In this document: positions 1 through 7,091 of the stretch, one piece after another
Position numbering within the stretch: position 1 is the first letter of the stretch
Layout: each line of letters starts with the position of its first letter
DNA from: Acidobacteriota bacterium
GTDB taxonomy: Bacteria > Acidobacteriota > UBA6911 > RPQK01 > JADFOI01
Direction: 5' to 3'
Length of the DNA stretch: 14,948 bases
Assembly: GCA_030624355.1 (NCBI GenBank)
Contig: JAUXKG010000015.1
Span: 1-14,948, forward strand
Translations under genes and position numbers: made by a program
The notes under the pieces: model-generated
What the model was told of the DNA's origin: nothing
Databases searched by the model: none
What the model saw: only the letters and a program-made list of their open reading frames with translations

Positions 1-754
1 CAAACCGAGCAGTAACGCTGTCACGGATAATAGAAGCAGCTATCTCTGGTGAGTCGGTAAAGGTGAACAACTGAGCGTCGTCGGCGTCGATGGTTCCTTC
101 TGACACCATTTTGCCCCGGATGAATTCTACAACCGGTTGCCAGTAATCGGTACCCATGATCACTACCGGAAAATTCAAGATCTTTCCTGTTTGGACCAAG
201 GTCAAAGTTTCAAAGATTTCATCCAAGGTTCCAAATCCACCGGGCAAGACAACGAAGGCGTATGAATACTTGACCAACATCACCTTGCGGACAAAGAAAT
301 AGCGGAAGTCCACCCAGATATCCAGGTAAGGGTTAGGGTGCTGCTCCTGCGGAAGTTCAATGTTACAGCCTATTGTGAGCCCATCTGCATCCTTGGCTCC
401 GCGATTGGCAGCTTCCATGATTCCGGGACCGCCACCCGTCATGACGGTAAAGCCGGCGCGGGCCAGTTCGTAGCCGGTCTGGCGGGCTAATTCGTAATAG
501 CGGTGGCTTTCGGGAAAGCGGGCCGATCCGAACACGGTGACGCAGGGACCCGAGAAGTGCAGAGCCCGAAATCCGCGCATGAATTCCAAAAAGATTCGAA
601 CTGCCCGAGCCAGTTCAAAACGGCGTTCCCTGGGGCCTTCCAGAAAGTGCTTTTCTTCCGGATGGGCGCCGGTAGAAAGGAAGGCCGCTGCCCGATCGGA
701 TCGATTCTCCGTGCCGGACTGGTTGGGTGAGTGTTTCTCCACATCGGACATCAT
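1..754 (-). CDS. LOG family protein (Rossmann-fold nucleotide phosphoribohydrolase-like), 3' end outside window
   Basis: This gene enters from the left edge on the minus strand; 251 codons are visible with no stop. The LOG (lysine decarboxylase-like, TIGR00730-type) signature is clear: GGGPGIMEAANRGA at residues about 107-120 and PGGFGTLDE at 171-179, the phosphate/nucleotide-binding and catalytic PGGxGTxxE motif. Characterised family members release free base from nucleoside 5'-monophosphates (cytokinin riboside monophosphate in plants and some bacteria); the substrate here cannot be told. About 65 residues precede the Rossmann core (VTVFGSARF at 72-80); the first 50 are polar and charged. 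Two adjacent ATG codons (754 and 751) follow an AAAGGA ribosome-binding site, and either could be used. It is transcribed divergently from the primase-helicase. The family call is firm; the function is unknown. Confidence 0.9.
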   Translation of the reverse strand, partial: MMSDVEKHSPNQSGTENRSDRAAAFLSTGAHPEEKHFLEGPRERRFELARAVRIFLEFMRGFRALHFSGPCVTVFGSARFPESHRYYELARQTGYELARAGFTVMTGGGPGIMEAANRGAKDADGLTIGCNIELPQEQHPNPYLDIWVDFRYFFVRKVMLVKYSYAFVVLPGGFGTLDEIFETLTLVQTGKILNFPVVIMGTDYWQPVVEFIRGKMVSEGTIDADDAQLFTFTDSPEIAASIIRDSVTARF

Positions 755-791
755 AAATTCCTTTCGTCAAGATGAGTCAGGCTGCTCCACA

Positions 792-812
792 TTAACACTG
801 CCGACATGTTAA
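792..812. promoter_or_regulatory. Operator-like inverted repeat between divergent genes
   Basis: TTAACA at 792-797 and TGTTAA at 807-812 form a perfect 6-bp inverted repeat with a 9-nt spacer. It lies between the divergent LOG and primase-helicase genes. The outer pentamers CAGGC (778-782) and GCCTG (818-822) are also complementary. This geometry would suit a dimeric repressor, but arms this short can occur by chance and no -35/-10 pair is convincing here. Confidence 0.25.
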
Positions 813-897
813 GGGCTGCCTGCTGTTTCTGCAATTGAGATGTCTGTCGTGTCGGGGGAGGATTCTAGAATGCGGTGAAGTAGGAAGGGTGTGTCTA

Positions 898-3168
898 GTG
901 GCAGCGGTGAGCTTCCAGGCCGTTGAGAGAAATAGAACTGATGTCGTACTCAAACCGTGGGAGGTCTTCGATCAGGAGATTCTTCCACACCTCACGCTGG
1001 AGTCTGTGTACGGCGATCTTCGGCTTCAACGTGATGGCCGTTTCTGGCAGGCCTGCTGCCCTGTCCATCGAAAGGATCAGGAAGGCGCATTTTCGATTGA
1101 CCCCGGAAGGTTGGAATGGAATTGTTTTCTTGGCTGCGGTGGGGGCGGCCCAATTCAGTACCTGGAAAAAAGTCGAGGCCTGTCTTGGGTGGAAGCAGCT
1201 CAGGCACTGGCTCTTCAAGCAGGCTTGGATTTCTCTGTTTTGGAGCCCTGGCAAGAGCTCTGGACCCAGGAGGACTTCCTCAAACACTCCAAGCTGGAAT
1301 TTCGGTCCAGCTTTCTGGGAGTGTTCATAACTTATGTACGATCCGTCCTCCGGTCTACGGCGGGTCGGACTATGCGCGATTACCTCATCAGGCGGCGGGG
1401 TTTCCCCCAGAAAAAACTACAGGAATTAGGAGTTGGATTCTACATTGCGCCGGAAGACGTTTGGCACTATCTGAAAAAGACAGGCCGTGATTTGGAAGAA
1501 GTGCGCAGCTGGGGGTTGTTTGACTCCAAGTGGGCAGGCTGCATAGTAGGCCCCTGGAAGGATCTTCAGGGTCGGATTGTCAATGTCTGGGGCTGGCAAC
1601 CCAATCAAACTTCCATCCCACTGGGAGATACTGATGGATGTACCCTTTTTGAGAGCGATGATCCACTTGGCGGAAAGGCGACGCCATTTGATCTGGAGGA
1701 AGCATCTCTCCTACACCAGCGGGATTTACTGCTGGTAGAAGGTCCCTTTAAGGCTCTTCTAGCCCGGTCATTGGGTCTGGTATCGCCTTTTCCGGTGGCT
1801 GCCGGGGGCGATTTGAATGCGGGACAAATTCAAGCTTTTCAGAATTTTCTGTATCAGGAAGGGAGTCTCACCGTTTGCTGGGACTACGACCCTCAGACTC
1901 ATGGAACCAGCAGAGACAAAACTGCTCTTATCTTACAGCGTCTCAAGAAAACCGATTTCCCTGTGTATGTGGTGGACCCTCTGATTATGGCAGGTGTCGA
2001 CGGAAGGAAGAAAAAAGTCTCTCTGGATCAGTTTGTTCTGGCCGGCGGAGGAGGAGATAGGGGGCTTCGTACACTGCAGAAGCTGATGGGGAAAAGAGAA
2101 GCCGAAACGCTGATTCAAAATGAAGTTTCGGGCGAGGACGGCCTTTGGCCCGGTGTTCTGGATGTCTTTCGCGGATTCTCTTCCCGCCGGCCCAGGATCG
2201 GCAGTGAAGAAGAACCGAACGGGATCTCCAAAACTTCCGAGCTGCTCGATCCTCTGTTTCAAGCGGCTGAAGAGTTAGGACACCGCCTGGCCGGAGGGTT
2301 CTTGAAGGCCATGCCGGCGGGCCTTGTGCAAGGATGGGTAGATTCGTCTGCGGACAGGTCGGACCTCAGCTCTTCTGCATCCGATGCATTACCCAGTCTC
2401 CCGGCGCTGGTCAGTGAGACGCTGCCCGCTATCTCTGTGCAACGCCTGGAAGAGGAAAGCAGTGCTGCTTCCTTCGGGAGGGGTTCCGGTTGGAGTGCAC
2501 TGGACAGCCTGGGAATACGTTTCAATCCTGGAGAATTGACTACTATCGGTGCCCGAACTGGACACGGAAAGACCTCAATGCTGGTGAATTTGCTTGTCAA
2601 TTGGATCAGTCAAACAGTGGAAGATGGGAGAGACGAGCTTTTTGTGTTCTGTTCCATGGATGAACCTGAGATTCGGATCTATCATCGTTTGCTGAGTCTG
2701 TTGACTGCCCGGCAGGGAAAGGGGTGGAGCGTTCACCAGATAGAAGACTATTTGGGAGAGAAGCAGTCGTCTCTGTTTGGACAAACAGGGCTGGAATTGC
2801 AGACCCTGGAGGCGTCCCGTCGGCAGGTGCACTCATGGGAGGAGTCTTTGCAGATTATCTGTCAGCCCGAATGGACCATCACTGAGTTGAAGGCGTATAT
2901 CCAGGACTTGGGCAACAGCCGGAAGTTGAGTGCCATTCTGGTTGATCACCTGCATGTTCCCGCGTCTATCGCAGAACGCACGAACCTTGATCTTCCGGCT
3001 CGTCGTCTGGCTCACGGGCTGAAGTCCCTGGCAGTACAGGTCGCTTGTCCGGTGATCAGTACGGTAAATATTGAAGAGAATCAGGCTGAGCAGATTCCAG
3101 ATCGGCCTCTCGAGCACAGTGAGGTTCAGGACATTATCAGAAGGTGCCGTCCCAACTCGCCCACTTGA
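898..3168 (+). CDS. Primase-helicase (CHC2 zinc finger, TOPRIM and DnaB-type helicase), 5' part before frameshift
   Basis: This is a bifunctional replication protein of the phage T7 gp4/Twinkle type. Numbered from GTG 898, a CHC2-like zinc finger supplies C54-x2-H57 and C76-x3-C80. A TOPRIM domain follows with the glutamate in LLLVEG (E281) and a DxD pair (D329, D331). After a Ser/Glu-rich linker (about 410-525) comes a RecA/DnaB core with Walker A GARTGHGKT (551-559) and Walker B ILVDHLH (D683). The frame ends at TGA 3168, before DnaB motif H4 and the C-terminal KxRxGPTG motif. Both are encoded immediately downstream in another frame, so this product alone should lack a complete ATPase site. 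The start is uncertain: GTG 898 has AGGAAGG upstream at 882-888, while the frame is open to TTG 835, which has no ribosome-binding site. No phage genes flank it. Confidence 0.85.
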   Translation: MAAVSFQAVERNRTDVVLKPWEVFDQEILPHLTLESVYGDLRLQRDGRFWQACCPVHRKDQEGAFSIDPGRLEWNCFLGCGGGGPIQYLEKSRGLSWVEAAQALALQAGLDFSVLEPWQELWTQEDFLKHSKLEFRSSFLGVFITYVRSVLRSTAGRTMRDYLIRRRGFPQKKLQELGVGFYIAPEDVWHYLKKTGRDLEEVRSWGLFDSKWAGCIVGPWKDLQGRIVNVWGWQPNQTSIPLGDTDGCTLFESDDPLGGKATPFDLEEASLLHQRDLLLVEGPFKALLARSLGLVSPFPVAAGGDLNAGQIQAFQNFLYQEGSLTVCWDYDPQTHGTSRDKTALILQRLKKTDFPVYVVDPLIMAGVDGRKKKVSLDQFVLAGGGGDRGLRTLQKLMGKREAETLIQNEVSGEDGLWPGVLDVFRGFSSRRPRIGSEEEPNGISKTSELLDPLFQAAEELGHRLAGGFLKAMPAGLVQGWVDSSADRSDLSSSASDALPSLPALVSETLPAISVQRLEEESSAASFGRGSGWSALDSLGIRFNPGELTTIGARTGHGKTSMLVNLLVNWISQTVEDGRDELFVFCSMDEPEIRIYHRLLSLLTARQGKGWSVHQIEDYLGEKQSSLFGQTGLELQTLEASRRQVHSWEESLQIICQPEWTITELKAYIQDLGNSRKLSAILVDHLHVPASIAERTNLDLPARRLAHGLKSLAVQVACPVISTVNIEENQAEQIPDRPLEHSEVQDIIRRCRPNSPT
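3123..3168 (+). other. Frame-change zone (-1) in the primase-helicase gene
   Basis: The upstream frame stays open to 3168, and the frame carrying the rest of the helicase opens at 3123 (after TGA 3120-3122). The change must therefore lie in this interval. The likeliest point is the CCC at 3151-3153. One additional C would read CRPQLAHLRQVGIEQEAD, which matches the DnaB pattern RPxLxxLRExGxIEQxAD and joins the two frames into about 825 codons from GTG 898. No X-XXY-YYZ slippery heptamer is evident, so a lost base (mutation or sequencing error) is favoured over programmed frameshifting. Confidence 0.8.
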
Positions 3169-3374
3169 GACAGGTGGGGATTGAACAGGAGGCCGATTTG
3201 GTGCTGGGGCTGTTGAATCATGCTGCCCAGTACTGTGTGCAGGGTGAGGCTCCTCTGAGTGTTCCTGCCAAGACTCCTTTCGAGATAGGCGCTCTCAAGA
3301 ATCGATATGGACCAACCGGTTGCTGGGCTTGGTTAAGCTTTGAAGGACAGTTTGGCCTGATCGACGGCGAGTGA
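3144..3374 (+). pseudogene. Primase-helicase, 3' part (DnaB helicase C-terminus) after frameshift
   Basis: This reading frame continues the helicase. It holds LRQVGIEQEADLVLGLL, equivalent to DnaB motif H4 (LRESGxIEQDADxxxxL). It then has KNRYGPTGCWAWL, equivalent to the C-terminal KQRNGPTG strand of DnaB, and ends at TGA 3374, where the protein would normally end. A 76-aa product from GTG 3144 is possible in principle, but there is no ribosome-binding site and the piece is not a domain by itself. I read it as the displaced tail of the gene that starts at 898, not as an independent gene. Confidence 0.8.
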
Positions 3375-3376
3375 CA

Positions 3377-3400
3377 GTCCGCAGTGTGAGACATGCGGGC
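3377..3400. terminator. Hairpin between convergent genes
   Basis: An imperfect stem occupies almost all of the 31-nt gap between the convergent helicase and dehydrogenase genes. CCGCA (3379-3383) pairs with TGCGG (3394-3398) and TGT (3385-3387) with ACA (3391-3393), with one bulged G and a GAG loop. There is no clear T-tract on either side. A role as a bidirectional terminator rests mainly on position. Confidence 0.4.
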
Positions 3401-3405
3401 TTAGC

Positions 3406-6294
3406 CTATCTCGAGTGTTCGGCCAGGACTTCAGCCAGATGCCTGGCCCGTCTCCCGGTAAAATGCTGGATCTGAGATCGGCAACTAAAGCCGGAGGCCA
3501 CGATCTCCGTTTCGGAAGAGGCGCCGCGTATGGCAGGAAACAGTCGAAGATCGCCGATCTGCTCGGAGATATCGTAGTGGGTCTTTTCGTAACCAAACGA
3601 GCCAGCCATACCACAGCATCCTGAATCAATTTCTACCAGCTGTGTTCCTTTCAAGGCGCTCAAGGCCTGAAGTGAGGTGCCGGTACCAAACAAGGCCTTT
3701 TGTTGACAGTGACCATGGAAGAGAATTCGAGCAGGACCGTCCCCAATTTCTTGGGAAAAACCGGTCTGCATCTTGTCAGAAGTCAGGAACTCCTCCAAGC
3801 TGTGAACGTGTTGCAAGACTTGCTGACACAAGCCCTGATCGTCCATCAAATCGAGGTAGTCGTCCCTCAGGGTTGAGAGACAGCTGGGTTCCAGGACAAT
3901 AATTGGAATCGACTGTTTCGCCAGTTCTTGCAGATTCCCAAGCAGTCGCCGACCTTGATCTTTGGCGACCGCCAGTTGTCCAGCTGAAATCAGTGGCCGA
4001 CCGCAGCATCCGGCGTCAACAAGACGAATGTCGCACCTGAGCTTTCTCAGTAGTTGAATGGCGGCAATTCCAATGTGAGGTTCATAGAAGTTGATGAAGG
4101 TGTCCACAAACAGCGCCACAGGCTGACCTGTTTCACTGCCGGCTGGAGGTTTGTTGGCAGCAAACCAGCCGGTCAAGGTCTGCCTGGCCACCAGCGGTGG
4201 GACCCTTCTTTTGTCAATTCCAGCGATCTTTTCCAAAAGCCAGCGGCTGAATCGGTTCTTGAGAATGAAATTTGAAAGATTGGGCAGATGGCTGGCCAAT
4301 CGGGCTGTTTCTCGAACATTGGAAAAGAGTCTCTTGCTGAGAGGAAGCCCATGTTCTTCGTAATAGTGGGCCAGAAATTCAGCTTTGAGTCGGGCCATGT
4401 CTACCTTCGAAGGACATTCAGATTTGCAGGCCTTGCACTCCAGACACAGGTCCAGGACGTTGTGGAGGCGGTGGCTGGTGAGTCCGTGATTGCCGAACCT
4501 ACCGCTCATAGCCATCCGAAGCGCGTTGGCTCTTCCCCGCGTCGAGTGTTCTTCCTCGCGGGTTGCCATGTAGGAAGGGCACATAGTACCCGAGAGAGTT
4601 TTCCGACAGTGGCCAACCCCTGTGCACATCTCGACAGCCCTGTCGAAGCCTTGCTCTTCGGCGAAACGAAAATAACTAGGCGGAGTGTGAGCCTGATAAC
4701 CGGGATGGATTCGCAGATTTTCAGCGATGTCCTGAGAGTCAATGATTTTCCCGGGGTTCATCAGGCCGGACGGATCAAAAATCTGCTTGGTTGTTCGGAA
4801 CGCTTGGTAGAGTTGATCCCCAAAAAACTCTTTGTTTTTGTAACTGCGGACCAAACCGTCACCATGTTCTCCGCTCCAGGATCCCCCGTAGGATCGAACG
4901 AGATCAAAAACTTCAGAAGAAATGGCCTGGAGAATTTGTACGTCTTCAGGCTGTTTTAGATTAAGGATGGGACGAACATGAATCACCCCAGCACTGGCAT
5001 GGGCATAGAGAGCCACGGGCCGGTTGTGGCTTTGACATATTTTGAGGACTCTGGAAATGTACTGGCTCAAATGTTGGACGGGGATGCCTGCGTCTTCAAC
5101 GAAGGGGAGAGGTTTGGCGTCCCCCTGCATTCCCAGTAGGATTCCCAGGGCATGCTTTCGCACGTCCCAGATGGTCTGTTGGGAAGTGTTTTCCCAAGCA
5201 TCGTAGAAGGCGTACACTGTGGTTTCCTTCTCCAGAGCCTCTTTCATTTGAGCCCAGCGTGGGCGAATCTCTGCCTCGGTCTCTCCACCGAACTCCACCA
5301 CCAGGATAGCCTTAGGTTTTCCCTGAACGAACTCGGAGCAAAGCGGTGCAATAGCCGGATTGGAAAAAGCCAATTCCAGGCCGTAGGAATCCATGATTTC
5401 TATCGCAGAGGGTTGGTGCTGAATAATGATTGGAACAGCGGAAACGGCTTCAATCAAATCGTCGAAGTGGAGTACTGAGACAACGCTTGTCTTGGGCAGG
5501 GGTTCTAATTTGATTTTGGCCTCAACAACGAAGGCCAGGGTTCCTTCTGAGCCAACGATGAGCTTGGCCAGATTGAAGAGGTCTTTATCCAACAGTTCAT
5601 CCAGATTGTATCCGCCTACTCGGCGCATGACCTTGGGGTAGCGCCGAACGATCTCATCTCGGTTCTGGGAGACGATGGCTCTGACCCTCCGATAAATATC
5701 ACCCTCCCGATCTTCCTGACTACACTTTTCCCTCAGTTGTTGAGCGTCGAGCGGCTGCAGCAGAAGCTCTTCCCCGGTTGACAGAATGACAGACAGCTCC
5801 AAAACATGATCGACTGTTTTCCCGTATAGAATGGAGCGAACACCGGCTGAGTTGTTGCCGATCATGCCACCTATATTGGCTCGGCTGCTGGTGGAAACGT
5901 CAGGTGCGAAGTGAAGGTGGTGGACTTTGAGAAAGTCATTCAGGTTATCTCGGACAACCCCGGGCTGCACCCGTGCCCAACCTTCGGTCTCGTTGACTTC
6001 CAGAATGCGGGTGAGATACTTGGAACAGTCCACAACCAGTCCGGAGGTGACAGTCTGTCCGGCTAAACTGGTCCCACCGCCTCGGGGGAGAACAGGGACT
6101 CTGTACTTGAGGGCTGTGCGAACAGCCTGAAGGATGTCTTCTGGCGTGCGAGGCAGGACGATCCCCAGCGGCTTGATCTCATAGAGGCTGGCATCTGTTG
6201 AGTAGAGCAGACAGGACATCTCATCAAACAGCAGATCTCCTTCGATCTTCCGTCGAAGCTCATCTTGAAAGTTCTGAAGCTGTACCTGTTCCAT
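3406..6294 (-). CDS. FAD-linked and [4Fe-4S] 2-hydroxyacid dehydrogenase fusion (YdiJ/Dld-like)
   Basis: At 962 aa this protein fuses a GlcD/Dld-type flavoprotein to a GlpC/LutA-type iron-sulfur module. An FAD-binding PCMH domain (about 35-270) carries PRGGGTSLAGQ (69-80) and the conserved IGGMIGNNSAGVRSILYG segment (141-158). The FAD-oxidase C-terminal domain includes GEHGDG at 475-480, a metal-binding motif in D-2-hydroxyacid dehydrogenases. Ferredoxin cysteines follow (C557, C563, C572, then C617-x2-C620-x2-C623-x3-C627). Two CCG domains close the protein (AGCCGRP near 761, GHCQQ near 861, SGCCGMAG near 891). The family oxidises D-lactate, glycolate or D-2-hydroxyglutarate and passes electrons to the respiratory chain. 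E. coli YdiJ is about the same size and acts on D-2-hydroxyglutarate, but the substrate cannot be chosen from sequence. The ATG start has no strong ribosome-binding site. Confidence 0.92.
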   Translation of the reverse strand: MEQVQLQNFQDELRRKIEGDLLFDEMSCLLYSTDASLYEIKPLGIVLPRTPEDILQAVRTALKYRVPVLPRGGGTSLAGQTVTSGLVVDCSKYLTRILEVNETEGWARVQPGVVRDNLNDFLKVHHLHFAPDVSTSSRANIGGMIGNNSAGVRSILYGKTVDHVLELSVILSTGEELLLQPLDAQQLREKCSQEDREGDIYRRVRAIVSQNRDEIVRRYPKVMRRVGGYNLDELLDKDLFNLAKLIVGSEGTLAFVVEAKIKLEPLPKTSVVSVLHFDDLIEAVSAVPIIIQHQPSAIEIMDSYGLELAFSNPAIAPLCSEFVQGKPKAILVVEFGGETEAEIRPRWAQMKEALEKETTVYAFYDAWENTSQQTIWDVRKHALGILLGMQGDAKPLPFVEDAGIPVQHLSQYISRVLKICQSHNRPVALYAHASAGVIHVRPILNLKQPEDVQILQAISSEVFDLVRSYGGSWSGEHGDGLVRSYKNKEFFGDQLYQAFRTTKQIFDPSGLMNPGKIIDSQDIAENLRIHPGYQAHTPPSYFRFAEEQGFDRAVEMCTGVGHCRKTLSGTMCPSYMATREEEHSTRGRANALRMAMSGRFGNHGLTSHRLHNVLDLCLECKACKSECPSKVDMARLKAEFLAHYYEEHGLPLSKRLFSNVRETARLASHLPNLSNFILKNRFSRWLLEKIAGIDKRRVPPLVARQTLTGWFAANKPPAGSETGQPVALFVDTFINFYEPHIGIAAIQLLRKLRCDIRLVDAGCCGRPLISAGQLAVAKDQGRRLLGNLQELAKQSIPIIVLEPSCLSTLRDDYLDLMDDQGLCQQVLQHVHSLEEFLTSDKMQTGFSQEIGDGPARILFHGHCQQKALFGTGTSLQALSALKGTQLVEIDSGCCGMAGSFGYEKTHYDISEQIGDLRLFPAIRGASSETEIVASGFSCRSQIQHFTGRRARHLAEVLAEHSR

Positions 6295-6340
6295 TTCGGA
6301 TTGTTACTCTAGCACAGGACGAAAGAGTGCCAAATTGGAA

Positions 6341-6369
6341 TTGAAAGCAGTCAGGCTACCGGCAATTAT
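6341..6369 (+). promoter_or_regulatory. Possible sigma70-type promoter upstream of the GNAT gene
   Basis: TTGAAA (6341-6346) matches the -35 consensus at five of six positions. After exactly 17 bp comes AATTAT (6364-6369), which matches TATAAT at four of six. It points into the plus-strand gene run and sits in the 139-bp gap upstream of that run, divergent from the dehydrogenase gene. A match this weak can arise by chance. Confidence 0.3.
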
Positions 6370-6433
6370 GGATTGCAAGTGGTGTGTCTCATGCAGGCTT
6401 GGGTGACGTGCGGAATCAGGCAGGAGGTGAAGT

Positions 6434-6985
6434 GTGAAACCGAAGGATCGAAACCTGAAAACTGGAAAAGATGAGGACACCAATATGAAGCAGAAGCCAA
6501 CTGCAGAGGTAACCATTCGTAGAGCACAGCCCGGTGATGGGCGCTTGATTTTATCACTGGTCAAGGAGTTAGCGAGCTATGAGCGTTTGTCCCATGAAGT
6601 TGTGGCCACAGAGGATTTCTTGGAGAACACTCTGTTCGGTCCGGCAGCGGTAGCTGAGGCCGTGATTGCCTGCTATGAAGGCAGTCCGGTGGGTTTTGCC
6701 GTCTATTTTCACAATCTGTCCACTTTTCTGGGTCGCCCGGGGATTTATCTGGAGGATCTGTACGTCCGGCCTGACTTTCGGGGGAAGGGAATCGGTCGCA
6801 GCTTGCTCTCTCACTTGGCTCAATTAACTAGAGAGCGGGACTGTGGTCGATTGGAGTGGGCGGTCTTGAATTGGAATGAGTCGGCGATCCAGTTTTACAG
6901 GAATCTGGGTGCGGTTCCGTTAAAGGAGTGGACGGTGTTTCGTCTCACCGGTCAGGAGCTAGAGGACCTGGCTGCTGGGGAGTAA
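6434..6985 (+). CDS. GNAT N-acetyltransferase, diamine/thialysine acetyltransferase (SSAT)-like
   Basis: This is a GCN5-related acetyltransferase of 183 aa from GTG 6434, preceded by a near-perfect AGGAGG (6422-6427) six nt upstream. The acetyl-CoA binding loop is RGKGIG at 116-121, within YLEDLYVRPDFRGKGIG. The NESAIQFYRNLGA segment holds Y155, the usual general acid. The YLED..V and WNE.AI.FY arrangement resembles spermidine/spermine acetyltransferases and thialysine acetyltransferases, suggesting a small amine or amino acid as acceptor; that is inference. The first 23 residues are polar and lie outside the domain, so the in-frame ATG at 6485 (166 aa) is an alternative start. It is the first gene of a plus-strand run with the carboxylate-amine ligase, permease and RidA genes. 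Confidence 0.85.
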   Translation: MKPKDRNLKTGKDEDTNMKQKPTAEVTIRRAQPGDGRLILSLVKELASYERLSHEVVATEDFLENTLFGPAAVAEAVIACYEGSPVGFAVYFHNLSTFLGRPGIYLEDLYVRPDFRGKGIGRSLLSHLAQLTRERDCGRLEWAVLNWNESAIQFYRNLGAVPLKEWTVFRLTGQELEDLAAGE

Positions 6986-6993
6986 CCCAGCAG
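6972..6993 (+). terminator. Hairpin overlapping the GNAT stop codon
   Basis: CTGCTGGG (6972-6979) and CCCAGCAG (6986-6993) form a perfect 8-bp stem around a 6-nt loop that contains the TAA stop. No run of T follows, so it is not a classical intrinsic terminator. It may act as an attenuator or an mRNA 3' stabiliser between the first two genes of the run. Confidence 0.4.
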
Positions 6994-7091
6994 TGGGTTC
7001 CGTGACCTGCTCGCTGGATCTGGAGAATCTATGAATACCCAGTCCGGTGTGAGAAACTTCTGTTGTTGAGCCATAACCGGTGGAGTTGATG

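Noticed and set aside
3123..3168. Programmed -1 ribosomal frameshifting in the helicase
   Set aside because: No slippery heptamer is present in the overlap, and a single missing C in a C run explains the data more simply. It is not formally excluded.
835..3374. Prophage or integrative element centred on the primase-helicase
   Set aside because: No integrase, structural phage gene, tRNA target or flanking direct repeat is visible in the window.
4288..4959. 223-aa open frame on the plus strand inside the 2-hydroxyacid dehydrogenase gene
   Set aside because: It is antisense to a strongly conserved Fe-S/FAD protein, has no recognisable domain, and is explained by the codon structure of the opposite strand.
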